This document shows, one piece after another, positions 8,872 through 19,338 of a DNA stretch of 64,000 nucleotides. The notes beneath the pieces are model-generated. The model worked only from the letters and a program-made list of their open reading frames with translations, made no database searches and had not been told where the DNA came from. The first letter of the stretch is position 1, and each line of letters opens with the position of its first letter. Source of the DNA: Celerinatantimonas diazotrophica (GTDB lineage: Bacteria > Pseudomonadota > Gammaproteobacteria > Enterobacterales > Celerinatantimonadaceae); assembly GCF_004339545.1 (NCBI RefSeq), contig NZ_SMGD01000004.1, forward strand, positions 28,401-92,400, read 5' to 3'. A program made the translations under genes and the position numbers.

Positions 8872-9498
8872 ATGGCAACGTTTATTCAGGGTTACTTATT
8901 AATGTTAGGGCTAATTATGCCGATCGGGATGCAAAATGCTTTCGTACTCAATCAGGGGATCATTCGTCGCTATCACTACTGGGTTGCGACTATTTGCACG
9001 CTAGCTGATCTGATTTTGGTGAGTCTGTCGGTTTATGGGCTCGGGCAACTGCTCAATCAAGCCGTCATCCTAGAGCATGTTTTACTCACTTTTGGTAGCA
9101 TATTTTTATACTACTACGCGTACAGCTGCTTAAAACGCGTCTGGCAAAACAACTACCACACGCAAAGTAGCCGCCTTAAGTCTCGCCAATTTCACCAAGT
9201 GATGTTAACCACGCTAGCAATCACTTTACTTAACCCCCATGTTTATCTCGACACGGTATTAATTTGGGGAAGTTATTCGCTCTCTGTTGCAGCAGAAAAT
9301 AAACCATGGTTAGTCGCCGGTGGCGTCTCAGCATCTTTGTGCTGGTTTTTTTTATTGGCCGCTATGGGTAGCTATTTAGCTAAGTGGCTAATGCGTCCCA
9401 AAGCCCAGCGCATCTTAGATTTAGCGATTGCAATAGTAGTTGTAATCCTTGCCAGTCAATTGCTCCATCATCTTTATCTATCATTATTTAGCCAATGA
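8872..9498 (+). CDS. argO: Arginine/lysine exporter, LysE family
   Basis: A 208-aa inner-membrane exporter with six hydrophobic segments and the LysE/ArgO start GLIMPIGMQNAFVLNQGI. The central NPHVYLDTVL motif is typical of the family and marks the amino-acid translocation site. It exports arginine or canavanine, and possibly lysine. It is divergent from argP, whose product should bind the 98-bp AT-rich spacer and activate it. Firm family call; substrate inferred from family and context. Confidence 0.93.
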   Translation: MATFIQGYLLMLGLIMPIGMQNAFVLNQGIIRRYHYWVATICTLADLILVSLSVYGLGQLLNQAVILEHVLLTFGSIFLYYYAYSCLKRVWQNNYHTQSSRLKSRQFHQVMLTTLAITLLNPHVYLDTVLIWGSYSLSVAAENKPWLVAGGVSASLCWFFLLAAMGSYLAKWLMRPKAQRILDLAIAIVVVILASQLLHHLYLSLFSQ

Positions 9499-9561
9499 GC
9501 ATTCAATTGACGCAGACAAAATGCTACTTTATAGCGATATTTTATCCTGTTTTATTTCACT

Positions 9562-10188
9562 ATGATGCGCATTTTCGTTTTTTTTGCTCTGCTGCTCATT
9601 CCCGGTCTAAGCCTCGCTCATCCCCACTCATGGGTTGAACAGTACACGACCATTGAGGGCAAGGATAACCACATTACAGCACTAAAAATGGTCTGGAGTT
9701 TTGACGCTATCACCACGGCTTACACTCTTGACGGCGAAGATATGTCCAAAGCACACCGACATGTCACCTTACAAAAGGTTGGGGCGAGTATCATTGCGCA
9801 TATGATGCCAGATCATTTTTTCACCTATTTTTATCGCGACTCAAAGCCAGTGCGTTTTAGGATGGTTCATCAATATCATGTGACCATGCCCAAACACAAA
9901 ATGATCCTCTATTTCACCATTCCCTTAGCAAAACCATTAGCATTGGATAATCATCAACTGAAATTGTTAATTTTTGATCCATCTTATTACGTCGATATGT
10001 ATTGGGATAATATCCATTCGATTAAATTCTCTCCTGATTTGCAAGGACACTGCAAATTTCATATTGAAAAACCGCATCCAACCGCCAAGGACGTCAGTTA
10101 TGCCATGTCGCTTCCGCCCAATGCTGATCCAGACTATAAGCTAGGGCAGATTTTCACCCAAAAATTAATATTTAGGTGTTCACCATGA
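9562..10188 (+). CDS. DUF1007 periplasmic protein of a nickel/cobalt transport pair
   Basis: 208 aa with a cleavable signal peptide (hydrophobic residues 4-18, cut after LSLA) followed by the DUF1007 hallmark HPHSWV, a His-rich N-terminus that may bind Ni2+ or Co2+. Bacteria commonly encode DUF1007 proteins beside NicO/RcnA permeases. Here the stop overlaps the start of such a permease (ATGA at 10185-10188), so the two are translationally coupled. Role as a metal-binding partner is inferred from this context. Confidence 0.85.
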   Translation: MMRIFVFFALLLIPGLSLAHPHSWVEQYTTIEGKDNHITALKMVWSFDAITTAYTLDGEDMSKAHRHVTLQKVGASIIAHMMPDHFFTYFYRDSKPVRFRMVHQYHVTMPKHKMILYFTIPLAKPLALDNHQLKLLIFDPSYYVDMYWDNIHSIKFSPDLQGHCKFHIEKPHPTAKDVSYAMSLPPNADPDYKLGQIFTQKLIFRCSP

Positions 10189-11156
10189 AAGTCATCAGTT
10201 CGCGTCTAACAGCCTGCGTCCTAGTTATTTTATTAATCGGTGCCTGTTGGCATTTCTGGCCGATCATCTTGTTACAAAGCATGCAAATGCAGCAACTGAT
10301 CTATTCTCATTTTGACAATCTGTTAATTGCACTGAGTGAGCATCAGTGGCAAAACGCTTGGATGCTAATGGCACTCAGCCTCATCTATGGCGTCTTCCAT
10401 GCTGTTGGTCCTGGCCATGGTAAAGTGGTGATGGCAAGTTATCTTTCGACCCATCGACAAAAACTGAAGACTAGTATCTGTCTCACCATGGCGGCCGCGA
10501 TGATGCAGGCTCTGGTGGCTATCGCTTTAGTCACAGTATTGCGCTTTGTTCTCACGCAAACAGCCCATCAAGTCAACAACAATGCCATGAACATTATTCA
10601 CATGAACAGCTTGTTGGTCATTGCTCTAGGTATTTGGCTTGCCTTTTCGGCACTTAAAAAATGCTTTCCCAAAAAACCTAAAATTCACTATCAACAATTT
10701 TCATACCCGGCAAATCATGTCTCATCGGCAGTTTTACGCTCAGTGCAAAACCACCCGCCTCAGTGCGGCTGTGGTCACCACCATAGTGTCAGTGCAGAAC
10801 AACTAGCAGATGCGCACAATTGGCGGGATTATCTGGCACTGATTATCAGTATTGGTGCCCGGCCCTGCAGCGGCGCACTGTTGGTCTTAACCGTCAGTGC
10901 CCTCATGGGGGTTTACTGGATTGGCGTCATCAGTGCGATTGTGATGGCACTGGGGACCGGTTCAACCACCTCGGCATTGGCATTTATCACCGTTACCGCT
11001 CGAGGATTGATGATTCGGGTTTATGGCAACAAAGAGGTTTCACCCTATCTATTAGCACTACCCGCTGCATTTGGCGCGCTATTGCTGATTATATTAGGTG
11101 TCACTTTGTATCAAATGCCGCCACTGGCCGGAATGCCAGGATTTTTAACCCACTAG
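10185..11156 (+). CDS. Nickel/cobalt permease, NicO family
   Basis: 323 aa from the coupled ATG 10185 (a GTG at 10176 is upstream). An inner-membrane protein with about six helices. It shows the NicO signatures HAVGPGHGKVVMASYL in the second helix region and GARPCSGAL before the fourth. A cytoplasmic Cys/His cluster (CGCGHHH) lies between them and probably binds metal. RcnA-type members are exporters and others importers; sequence alone does not decide. It forms a two-gene operon with the DUF1007 gene. Confidence 0.9.
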   Translation: MKVISSRLTACVLVILLIGACWHFWPIILLQSMQMQQLIYSHFDNLLIALSEHQWQNAWMLMALSLIYGVFHAVGPGHGKVVMASYLSTHRQKLKTSICLTMAAAMMQALVAIALVTVLRFVLTQTAHQVNNNAMNIIHMNSLLVIALGIWLAFSALKKCFPKKPKIHYQQFSYPANHVSSAVLRSVQNHPPQCGCGHHHSVSAEQLADAHNWRDYLALIISIGARPCSGALLVLTVSALMGVYWIGVISAIVMALGTGSTTSALAFITVTARGLMIRVYGNKEVSPYLLALPAAFGALLLIILGVTLYQMPPLAGMPGFLTH

Positions 11157-11283
11157 CAGCATATCAATACGCGATACACTACAGAGCTGGCAGGTAGCAA
11201 CTAAAATAGGTAATTCCAGCAGCACCTTCTATGGCTATCTGCTACAATTTGCCTCTTTTAATGGCTCTGCCAGGATAAACACT

Positions 11284-11649
11284 ATGAATGACACCGTGCA
11301 CAGTTTCTATGACCAATCCAGCGAAGTTCGCTACCAACTGACCTTAGCCGCCATCCGCCGCAATCAGAAGCTCTGGACGCTCAAAGATGAGCAAGGCTGT
11401 ATTATGGTTTCCAGCGATGAAGAACAGTGTTTACCCATCTGGCCAGATGAGGCGACAGCCAAAGCTTGGGCCACACAGGAACATGCCCATTGCGAACCGT
11501 TAGCCATTGAGTTAGATGCATTTCTCGAGCGCTGGGTCATCGGCATGATTGAAGATGGCTATTTTTTAGCCGTTGGGCCAAGCCTAGAAGCGGAGAGTCT
11601 AGTCGAACATCCGCAAGATTTAGCCGATGCCATCACCCAAAGCAAATAA
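11284..11649 (+). CDS. DUF2750 family protein
   Basis: 121 aa, an acidic soluble cytoplasmic protein. It matches the DUF2750 pattern: RYQLTLAAIRRNQKLWTLKDEQGCIM, then PIWPDEATAKAWA and the end FLERWVIGMIEDGYFLAVGP. The biochemical function of the family is not known. It lies 18 bp upstream of rbgA and may share its transcript. Family call is moderately sure; no activity is proposed. Confidence 0.8.
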   Translation: MNDTVHSFYDQSSEVRYQLTLAAIRRNQKLWTLKDEQGCIMVSSDEEQCLPIWPDEATAKAWATQEHAHCEPLAIELDAFLERWVIGMIEDGYFLAVGPSLEAESLVEHPQDLADAITQSK

Positions 11650-11667
11650 TTCACAGGAGCCCCTTCA

Positions 11668-12603
11668 ATGGCTATTCAGTGGTACCCTGGGCATATGCAC
11701 AAGGCACAAAAGCAGATCCGTGAAGTAATGCCCAATGTCGATCTTGTGATTGAAGTCCTTGATGCTCGCCTCCCCTATAGCAGTAATAATCCGCTGGTCT
11801 TTGAGTTGCGTGGTGGTACCCCTTGTTTGAAAATTCTCAATAAGAGTGACTTAGCCGATCCGCAATCAACCCAGCAATGGATTGATTATCTCCAGCAGAC
11901 ACATAATGTCCGGGCAGTCGCACTGGATCAGCAAAAGCAAACGCAGGTCCAATCTATTCTCACCTTGATTCGGCAGATGGTTCCCAATAAAGGCAGTGCT
12001 GATAAGCCCATTACGGCACTGATTTGTGGGATCCCTAATGTCGGCAAATCAACGCTCATTAATGCATTAGCGGGTCGAATAATTGCTAAAACAGGCAATG
12101 AACCCGCGGTCACCAAAGCACAACAGAAAATTCGGCTCGACGGCTATATTACGCTACTCGATACTCCGGGGATCTTATGGCCGAAGTTCGATAACGAAAA
12201 CAGCGGCTATCGTCTAGCCGCCAGTGGTGCCATTAAAGATACCGCCATCAGCCACGATGATGTCGCTGCCTTTGCCGGTGAATATCTACTGGCGTATTAT
12301 CCGCAACGTCTCAAAGAACGCTATGGTTGGCAAACCCTACCAAGCGATGAAATTGATTTGCTGGAAACACTCGGCCGCCAAAGAGGCTGTCTGGTCCGTG
12401 GTGGGCATGTGGATTTCACTAAAGTCGCTACGATCTTATTAAGTGAGCTCCGCGAAGGGACATTGGGCCCCATTACATTGGAACATCCGGAGCAGATTGA
12501 AGCCGAAGAAGCGCACTTTGCTCAATTGCGCCAAGAAAAAGAAGAACAAAAAAAGCAACATAATAAGCAGCGCCGAGCAAACGCGAAAAAACGCCGGCGG
12601 TAA
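11668..12603 (+). CDS. rbgA: Ribosome biogenesis GTPase RbgA (YlqF)
   Basis: A 311-aa circularly permuted GTPase acting in large-subunit maturation. The G4 motif NKSD (residues 58-61) precedes G1 GIPNVGKST (about 124-132) and G3 DTPG, the permuted order that defines the YlqF/YawG group. The N-terminal WYPGHMHKAQK is diagnostic. The C-terminus is a very Lys/Arg/Gln-rich tail (KKQHNKQRRANAKKRRR), probably binding rRNA. A clear AGGAG precedes the start. A hairpin follows the gene. Confidence 0.95.
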   Translation: MAIQWYPGHMHKAQKQIREVMPNVDLVIEVLDARLPYSSNNPLVFELRGGTPCLKILNKSDLADPQSTQQWIDYLQQTHNVRAVALDQQKQTQVQSILTLIRQMVPNKGSADKPITALICGIPNVGKSTLINALAGRIIAKTGNEPAVTKAQQKIRLDGYITLLDTPGILWPKFDNENSGYRLAASGAIKDTAISHDDVAAFAGEYLLAYYPQRLKERYGWQTLPSDEIDLLETLGRQRGCLVRGGHVDFTKVATILLSELREGTLGPITLEHPEQIEAEEAHFAQLRQEKEEQKKQHNKQRRANAKKRRR

Positions 12604-12610
12604 AACCGAT

Positions 12611-12644
12611 ACATCGCAAGATACATCCACCTATATTGCGATGT
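12611..12644 (+). terminator. Probable terminator of rbgA
   Basis: A 9-bp perfect stem ACATCGCAA / TTGCGATGT with a 16-nt loop, followed within a few bases by CACCTTATTTTTG. Long loop, so moderate confidence. Confidence 0.5.
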
Positions 12645-12865
12645 TTCACCTTATTTTTGATCTTCCTTTTCTCTGTATAACTCACTAAAAAAATCAGTTG
12701 ATTTAAGAACCTAGTCCAAAGTTATTCCAGATCAATTCACACCCGACATTTGTCATAAAGCTGTCATGACCGCTCGCTACTCTGAGCGGGTTATTTTGCA
12801 GTGAACATAAGCACATTTAAGCACAGCTCATTGCAGTGGAAGCTTTTTGCACGGAAATTGTCGCT

Positions 12866-14713
12866 ATGTCTATCAAACACAAGCTCGTTATCGCAGTTAC
12901 TCTCATTTTAGCCCTACTCTCTATTACGCAAGAATGGCAACAACTGCAAAGTATGCAACATAATGTCACCGCCAATATCCAACATCAGGCCAAGCAACTT
13001 TCCACAACCGCAGCGACAGAACTTTCGGCCTGGCTCAGTGATAAACTCAGAGCGCTTCAATCGGTCACTGATAAAACCCCAGCCAATAAAGAATTTCAGT
13101 TAGAGCTGTATCAAGCACAAAAAGCGGCCGGATTCTCCAGTGTTTATTATGGCAATGAAAAAGGGCAAATGATCGCGGGTGATCCAAACTATGAAATCCC
13201 CTATGGCTATGACCCGCGCGTCCGCCTTTGGTATATGGGCGCACAGCAACATAGTCCTTACTTCTCTCAGCCTTATACCGGGACCGATGGCAACATGGTA
13301 ATGACGATTGCAATTAAATCGCCCACGGGTGTTTATGCAGCCGACCTACCGCTGAAAGTGATGGGCACGCAAATGAAAGCGCTCAGTAATTCTGAAGTTC
13401 AGGCCTTTATCATTGCCGATGACGGCACATTACTGGTCTATCCAGACAATAAATTGTTAGAGCATAATATTAGCGAACTCGATAAAACTCTCACCGCAAA
13501 ACAAATTAAAGAACAGCATAAGCTGATTAATGCCACCATTAATAAACGACCTGTGCTGCTTAATTTCACGCACATTCCCCACACCCATTGGTTGATTGCA
13601 CTGAGTTTTGATAAGAATAAAGAATTTGCGCAAGTTCACGAGCAGCTGATAAGCAGTATTCAAAACACGGCCATTATGTTTATCGTGGTCGCCTTAGTGA
13701 TCTACAGTTTGATTTCGATTTCATTCCGGCCACTGAAACAACTCGAAGCAGCAATTCATAATTTAGGGCAAGGAGATGCCGACCTGACCCAACGTTTGAA
13801 TCTTAAACGTCGCGACGAAATAGGTAAGCTTGGAGATTGTGTTGATGTCTTCTTAGAACGGCTCCATCAGCTTTTGCTGGGAGTCAAAAACGACTCAGGG
13901 GCACTCGCCCAGCATGTTGAAAAGGTGACGCATTATGCTAACCAATCAACGCAATCGGTCATTCATCAACGTCAACAAATTAGTGCCATGGCCGACTCGT
14001 TTAATGAAATTACCGAAAGTGCTCGACATGTCGCTGATAATGCTGAGCATACCAATACCAGTGTCCAACAATCACAGCTCAGCTGTGAATCGGGTAAAGA
14101 AGTGATCCGGCAAAACCAGCAACAAATTTTGCAGCTGGTCGAACAACTCGAAGCAAACGCTAGCAGTATGAGTGCATTAAAGCAGAGTAATCAAAAAATT
14201 ACCGATATCCTCAGTATCATTCAAGGCATTGCAGAGCAGACCAATCTATTGGCATTGAATGCTGCGATTGAAGCAGCCCGAGCCGGCGAACATGGCCGCG
14301 GCTTTGCCGTTGTAGCCGATGAAGTACGCAACCTTTCTAAACGAACACATGAATCAACAGAGCAGATCCAAATTGTCTTAAACGAGTTGCAACAGCATAC
14401 CAATCAAGCTGTTAATGCCATGCAACAAAGTCGTGAACAAGCCCAGAGCAATGTTGAACAAGCGAATGCAGCAACCGCCGCTCTTGATGAAATCAATCAA
14501 ACCATTGAAACCATCTTAGATATGGCTAACCAGATCAGTAGCGCAGCCGAACAGCAGCACCAAGCGACTCAAAACGTGCGAGACAACAGCCAACGGCTCG
14601 AACAAACCTGCCAAAAACTGCAAACAGATGCCGATAATAACGAACATCAAGCCAAGGACTTACATCGGATCACCAAACGACTCAATGCCGAGGTGGCACA
14701 ATTTATTCTGTAG
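12866..14713 (+). CDS. Methyl-accepting chemotaxis protein with Cache sensor
   Basis: 615 aa from ATG 12866; a GTG 30 nt upstream would add ten residues before the first membrane helix and is less likely. Layout: membrane helix (~6-24), periplasmic double-Cache domain (~35-265, with [27 protein letters not shown]), second helix (~275-292), HAMP (~295-345) and cytoplasmic signalling domain with the conserved hairpin tip [20 protein letters not shown] and [18 protein letters not shown]. It senses a small molecule and signals to CheA/CheW. Ligand unknown; Cache receptors often bind amino or organic acids. Confidence 0.93.
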   Translation: MSIKHKLVIAVTLILALLSITQEWQQLQSMQHNVTANIQHQAKQLSTTAATELSAWLSDKLRALQSVTDKTPANKEFQLELYQAQKAAGFSSVYYGNEKGQMIAGDPNYEIPYGYDPRVRLWYMGAQQHSPYFSQPYTGTDGNMVMTIAIKSPTGVYAADLPLKVMGTQMKALSNSEVQAFIIADDGTLLVYPDNKLLEHNISELDKTLTAKQIKEQHKLINATINKRPVLLNFTHIPHTHWLIALSFDKNKEFAQVHEQLISSIQNTAIMFIVVALVIYSLISISFRPLKQLEAAIHNLGQGDADLTQRLNLKRRDEIGKLGDCVDVFLERLHQLLLGVKNDSGALAQHVEKVTHYANQSTQSVIHQRQQISAMADSFNEITESARHVADNAEHTNTSVQQSQLSCESGKEVIRQNQQQILQLVEQLEANASSMSALKQSNQKITDILSIIQGIAEQTNLLALNAAIEAARAGEHGRGFAVVADEVRNLSKRTHESTEQIQIVLNELQQHTNQAVNAMQQSREQAQSNVEQANAATAALDEINQTIETILDMANQISSAAEQQHQATQNVRDNSQRLEQTCQKLQTDADNNEHQAKDLHRITKRLNAEVAQFIL

Positions 14714-14855
14714 CCAGAGATGGTTAGACATCGCAGTAACCAATTTAGGCTTAAATCCCAAGGCTATGTGGTATGCCGCTCCCCTTGGTGTAATCGTCAT
14801 TGGTATTGTTCAGAGCTCTTGGTAAAATGCCTCACCCAATGGTAGGAGGCTTTTC

Positions 14856-16871
14856 GTGAAACTCAACAGTGCCCAGCAGCAAGCCGTCGAATACACTACT
14901 GGCCCATGCCTTGTTCTGGCGGGTGCGGGTAGCGGTAAAACACGCGTCATTACCAATAAGATCGCCTATTTAATCGAGCGTTGTGGCTACCATGCTCGCC
15001 ATATTGCAGCCGTGACCTTTACGAACAAAGCGGCGCGCGAAATGGCCGAGCGCGTACGCCATACCATTGGTCGGGAGAAAACCCGCGGCCTAACCATCTC
15101 TACCTTTCATACCTTAGGGTTGGATATCATTCGCCGTGAACATCAAGCTCTGTCGCTTAAAGCAAATTTTTCACTGTTTGACGACCAAGATCAGCTCGCT
15201 CTATTAAAAGATCTCAGTGAAACCGAGCTCAATGGTGATAAAGATCTGCTGCGCCAGCTGCAACATCAGATTGGCCGTTGGAAAAACGACCTTCTACTGC
15301 CGGGACATGTTCAGGTTCCCAATGATGCCAAAATACAGCTATTTGCTCAGCTTTACCAACGTTATCAAAAGCAAATGCACGCCTACAATGCATTAGATTT
15401 TGACGATCTGATCTTGATGCCTACCCTGCTTTTAAAAACCAATGAACAGGTTCGCGCCCGTTGGCAAAAAAAATTACGCTATTTGCTGGTCGATGAATAC
15501 CAAGATACGAACACCAGTCAATATCAATTAATTAAACTGCTAGTTGGCGAGCGCGCTTTTTTCACGGTGGTCGGCGATGATGACCAATCTATCTACTCTT
15601 GGCGCGGGGCAAACCCAGAGAACCTGTCACAACTAAAAACCGATTTTCCGGCGCTGCGAGTGGTCAAACTAGAGCAAAACTATCGCTCGACTCAACGCAT
15701 CTTAAAATGTGCCAATATTCTCATTGAAAACAACGACCATCTATTTGATAAACGACTGTTCTCCGAGCTCAATTACGGCGAACCGATCAAAGTCATTATG
15801 GCCAAAAATGAGGAACAAGAGGCTGAGCGAGTAATCGCCGAGCTGATGGGACATCGCTTTATCAATCGCACCCAATACAATGATTATGCGATTTTATATC
15901 GCGGTAATCATCAGAGCCGGCTACTTGAAAAGGCGCTGATGACTAACCGTATTCCCTATAAAATTAGTGGCGGACAATCATTCTTCTCGCGCAGTGAAAT
16001 CAAAGACTTAATGGCCTATCTACGATTAATGGTCAACCCTGATGATGACAGTGCACTATTGCGAATTATCAATGTACCACGCCGCGAGATTGGTCCAACG
16101 ACACTTGAAAAAATCGGCCGATTTGCCAACGAACAACACATAAGTCTATTCGCAGCGGCTTGTGAGCCAATGCTGCAAACAGCGTTACCGGCTCGCTCAC
16201 GCTCAGCTGTGGAATTTTTTTTCCGTTGGGTAGTTGAACTGTCTGACCGCGCCAAGCGGAGAAACACGGTTGAAGCGGTACGCGATCTCGTACGAGATAT
16301 CCATTATGAAGACTGGCTATATGAAACCAGTCCCAGCGCTCGAGCAGCGGAAATGCGCATGCAAAACGTTTCCACTTTGTTCCGCTGGGTCAGCGATATG
16401 CTGGAAGGGGATGAAGATAATCCGGCGATGAGTTTAACTGAAGTCGTTAATCGGCTGATTTTACGCGATATGATGGAACGCTCTGAAGATGATGAAGATG
16501 CCGACCAAGTCCAGCTCATGACACTCCATGCCTCTAAGGGTCTGGAATTTCCATATGTCTATCTCATCGGAATGGAAGAAGGATTGCTCCCCCATCAAAG
16601 CTCTATCGATGAAGATCAGATCGATGAAGAGCGCCGACTTGCTTATGTCGGCATCACTCGAGCCCAACGGGAGCTAACCTTTACCCTCACTCGAGAACGC
16701 CGCCAATTTGGCGAACTGCTGCGCCCTGAACCGAGTCGCTTCTTAATGGAATTGCCACAGGACGACCTCCAATGGAACAACCGCCGCGTCGAGCAATCCC
16801 CTGAGCAGCGCCAACAAAAAGGGTTAGCGGGCGTTGCCGCGCTTCGCCAAATGCTTGCCGATAAAAAATAG
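14856..16871 (+). CDS. rep: ATP-dependent DNA helicase Rep
   Basis: 671 aa, the length of Rep, a 3'-5' superfamily 1A helicase that clears proteins ahead of replication forks. Walker [10 protein letters not shown] (~22-30), motif Ia FTNKAAREM, Walker [11 protein letters not shown], motif [17 protein letters not shown], motif IV QNYRST, motif [13 protein letters not shown] and motif [13 protein letters not shown] are all present in order. Start is GTG with AGGAGG 8 nt upstream. Rep rather than UvrD is supported by the short C-terminal tail and the opening [13 protein letters not shown]. Confidence 0.95.
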   Translation: MKLNSAQQQAVEYTTGPCLVLAGAGSGKTRVITNKIAYLIERCGYHARHIAAVTFTNKAAREMAERVRHTIGREKTRGLTISTFHTLGLDIIRREHQALSLKANFSLFDDQDQLALLKDLSETELNGDKDLLRQLQHQIGRWKNDLLLPGHVQVPNDAKIQLFAQLYQRYQKQMHAYNALDFDDLILMPTLLLKTNEQVRARWQKKLRYLLVDEYQDTNTSQYQLIKLLVGERAFFTVVGDDDQSIYSWRGANPENLSQLKTDFPALRVVKLEQNYRSTQRILKCANILIENNDHLFDKRLFSELNYGEPIKVIMAKNEEQEAERVIAELMGHRFINRTQYNDYAILYRGNHQSRLLEKALMTNRIPYKISGGQSFFSRSEIKDLMAYLRLMVNPDDDSALLRIINVPRREIGPTTLEKIGRFANEQHISLFAAACEPMLQTALPARSRSAVEFFFRWVVELSDRAKRRNTVEAVRDLVRDIHYEDWLYETSPSARAAEMRMQNVSTLFRWVSDMLEGDEDNPAMSLTEVVNRLILRDMMERSEDDEDADQVQLMTLHASKGLEFPYVYLIGMEEGLLPHQSSIDEDQIDEERRLAYVGITRAQRELTFTLTRERRQFGELLRPEPSRFLMELPQDDLQWNNRRVEQSPEQRQQKGLAGVAALRQMLADKK

Positions 16872-16919
16872 CTCGCCACTTGCAAGCTGCGTTTTAGCAC
16901 AAAAGTGTGTAAAATCCAT

Positions 16920-16980
16920 GTTAAGGAGATGGCATTCCTCCTCTAACCGCCCCATTGGCTGATGATGCCTGATGACAAGT
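16920..16980 (+). ncRNA. Fluoride riboswitch (crcB motif)
   Basis: The 5' UTR of crcB carries the highly conserved aptamer: GGAGATGGCATTCCTCC stem-loop, then TAACCGCC, then GGCTGATGATGCCT. This is the fluoride-sensing motif that turns on the fluoride exporter. A short hairpin (GATCGT / ACGATC, 16983-16997) follows and may be part of the expression platform, between aptamer and the AGAGG ribosome-binding site. Confidence 0.93.
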
Positions 16981-17046
16981 TGGATCGTCACACGATCTTC
17001 ATAAGCAAATTAAAACGCTTTAAATCATTCGAATAAAAGAGGATTT

Positions 17047-17430
17047 ATGTTAGCAACATTGATAGCCGTCTTTATTGGGGGCGGTTGCGGCAGTATGCTG
17101 CGTTGGTTTATTAGTTTAAAACTCAATAGTACTGGGGCATCACTCCCACTGGGAACTTTAGCAGTGAACATGCTGGGGGCGTTTATTATCGCAGTAGGGA
17201 TGACCATTTTTACCAAAATGCCAAGCCTTGATCCAGCCTGGAAGCTGATGCTCACAACCGGATTTTGTGGCGGCTTAACCACCTTTTCCACGTTTACCGC
17301 GGAAACCTTGACGTTGTTCCAGTTAGGCAAATACACCACAGCTATTAGCAATATGGCTCTGAACCTAGCCGGATCGATGGCGATGGCGGCCATCGCATTT
17401 GCACTCATGTCTTGGCTAACAGCCAAATAA
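17047..17430 (+). CDS. crcB: Fluoride channel CrcB (Fluc)
   Basis: 127-aa four-helix inner-membrane protein forming a dimeric fluoride-export channel. Hallmarks: GGGCGSMLRWFIS at the N-terminus, GTLAVNMLGAFIIA in helix 2, and the central TTGFCGGLTTFSTFTAET helix break that contributes the pore phenylalanines and the Na+ site. Preceded by a fluoride riboswitch, which confirms its job in fluoride resistance. Start ATG has AGAGG 6 nt upstream. Confidence 0.97.
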   Translation: MLATLIAVFIGGGCGSMLRWFISLKLNSTGASLPLGTLAVNMLGAFIIAVGMTIFTKMPSLDPAWKLMLTTGFCGGLTTFSTFTAETLTLFQLGKYTTAISNMALNLAGSMAMAAIAFALMSWLTAK

Positions 17431-17452
17431 CTGAGCGACAGCAATAAAAAAA

Positions 17453-17476
17453 CGCCGCGTTCAACTGAACACGGCG
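17453..17476. terminator. Bidirectional terminator between crcB and cysQ
   Basis: Stem CGCCGCGTTC / GAACACGGCG with a single internal mismatch and a 4-nt loop. On the minus strand it is followed by TTTTTTT, so it should terminate cysQ well; on the plus strand it follows crcB without much T. Confidence 0.8.
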
Positions 17477-17633
17477 CTTAAGCAATTAATGCTTACAGAG
17501 CCAAATCAATACAGATAGTTAGAAACCAATCTCTACCTGTTATGACAGCCATTCATCATTCGATGTTTGACTGTCCCTATAATACGATAGTTTTATAGTT
17601 AATTTCGTGATTTAAACCCGATTTTTTGGTGTT

Positions 17634-18491
17634 TTATTTACGTTCTTGGCGATCTCTTGAGCGATCATTGCTCGGAACATGTACAATTATCTTCTCCCAA
17701 GGCAAATTGCGATCGCCAATACCGATAAAGTCAGGATTAATCAGACTTTCTCGACAATTAAAACTCATGGCTTGAAAATTCAGATCCAGCAATGTTCCAC
17801 CAGCTTCACGTAAAATAACCAGTGGTGCACCCACATCCCATTCGCCTGTTGGCCCCAGTCGAATATAACAATCAGCTGCGCCTTCAGCGACCAAACAACT
17901 TTTTAAGCTAGCACTGCCTAATGGCAACAATTCATAATTAAAATGATCACTGAGCACTTTTCGCAGTTTATCGGAATTTTGCACTCGACTGACCGCAATC
18001 CGAATGGTCTCAGGTGAAAGCTGATAGTGGCGACATTGAATACTTTGCGGTCCTTGATTTCCCTGAATTTTATATGCACCGGAACCTTTAATGGCATAAT
18101 AGCAGGTATCCGTGACGGGGGCGTAAACCAAGCCGAGAACGGGCTCACCTGAGTAGATCAAGGCAATCATTGTGGAAAAGTCACCGGTTTGAGAGACAAA
18201 CTCCTGCGTGCCATCCATCGGATCAACTAACCAATAATAATGCCACTGCCTACGCTCGGATAACGCAATACTGGCATCCTCTTCAGAAAGCACGGGCCAA
18301 TCTGGCGTTAATTTGCGAAGCTCTTCACACAAAATATTGTGCGCGGCAATATCAGCACTCGTCACCGGTGTATGGTCAGATTTCTGCTCAGTTTTGTAAT
18401 GCCCATTTTGATACAGTTTTAGAATCTCATGTCCCGCTTTACGGGCAATCCGCTCAACTGCGGGGAGCAAATCAGTTAATGGTTGTGGCAT
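17634..18491 (-). CDS. cysQ: 3'(2'),5'-bisphosphate nucleotidase CysQ
   Basis: 285-aa inositol-monophosphatase-fold enzyme that removes the 3'-phosphate of PAP, a by-product of sulfate assimilation. Metal motifs LSEEDASI and WLVDPMDGTQEF are present, as is the C-terminal GPTGEWDVGAPLVILREAGG. The tail is longer than in E. coli CysQ (246 aa) and ends in an Arg/Ser-rich stretch. AGAGG precedes the ATG. It is upstream of a terminator and downstream of nudE on the same strand. Confidence 0.93.
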   Translation of the reverse strand: MPQPLTDLLPAVERIARKAGHEILKLYQNGHYKTEQKSDHTPVTSADIAAHNILCEELRKLTPDWPVLSEEDASIALSERRQWHYYWLVDPMDGTQEFVSQTGDFSTMIALIYSGEPVLGLVYAPVTDTCYYAIKGSGAYKIQGNQGPQSIQCRHYQLSPETIRIAVSRVQNSDKLRKVLSDHFNYELLPLGSASLKSCLVAEGAADCYIRLGPTGEWDVGAPLVILREAGGTLLDLNFQAMSFNCRESLINPDFIGIGDRNLPWEKIIVHVPSNDRSRDRQERK

Positions 18492-18689
18492 GCCTGACCT
18501 CTTTTCGCAAATAAAACCTACCCTGATAAGCTTGCTTTCAGAATTTAGCTCTGTGACATAATAAGCAGCTATGACTCAATGGGAATGACTGAGCTATGCG
18601 GTGCTATGAGCAGGCCAACGGATATATCACCGTTTGAAAACGACTCAATTATGATCGCTAAAATGACAACAATGAGTCAATCCATGCAA

Positions 18690-19244
18690 TTACTTACACG
18701 TTTTCTGCCACCACTGCTTAAACATAAATAAAGCAGCAATGGTGCGCGCTTCACTAAATTCTTTACGTTCAAGAAGCGACAGACACTCATCTATCGCAAT
18801 CGTTTCAATCACCAATGGCTCAGGTTCATCTCCTAACAAACGCGATGGATATAACTCATCAGCGACAAAAATTTGCATCGCTCCACCAAAATAACTTGGA
18901 GCAGCAGTCACTTCCTTAAGCATATGCCATTTTTGTGCCGCAAAGCCAATTTCTTCTTGTAATTCACGATTCGCCGCCTGTTGTGGTTCTTCTCCCGCGT
19001 CTATTGCACCTTTAGGAAAACTCAGCTCGTAGCGATCGGTTGCAACAGCATATTCGCGCACCAGCAACAGCTCTCTATCGGCGGTCACTGGCACAATCAT
19101 CACCGCGCCTCGCTGGCCACCGACTAATCTTTCATAGACTCTTCGCTCGCCATTACTAAACTCCAGATGCAACGATTCGATCTGAAAGAAATGACTCTGT
19201 GCAGCAATATGTTGCTCAAGAATTTTCGGTTTCTTCTTTGGCAT
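18690..19244 (-). CDS. nudE: ADP-sugar/ADP-compound hydrolase NudE
   Basis: 184 aa from ATG 19244, which has GAGG directly upstream; the alternative start nine codons earlier lacks it. Nudix hydrolase that cleaves ADP-ribose, AP3A and NADH to AMP. The Nudix box GAIDAGEEPQQAANRELQEEIGF (about residues 83-105) fits GX5EX7REUXEEXGU exactly. The NudE-specific opening LEFSNGERRVYERLV and the GDEPEPLVIE end region support NudE rather than a generic ADP-ribose pyrophosphatase. It is often beside cysQ, as here. Confidence 0.93.
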   Translation of the reverse strand: MPKKKPKILEQHIAAQSHFFQIESLHLEFSNGERRVYERLVGGQRGAVMIVPVTADRELLLVREYAVATDRYELSFPKGAIDAGEEPQQAANRELQEEIGFAAQKWHMLKEVTAAPSYFGGAMQIFVADELYPSRLLGDEPEPLVIETIAIDECLSLLERKEFSEARTIAALFMFKQWWQKTCK

Positions 19245-19338
19245 TGTTCCTCTCTTATTGTGCGGTTGCAAACCATAACGCTGTCACTATCCACAGACTT
19301 GTGAGTTTTATGTGCAATCGCATAATTTAAAGACAGCT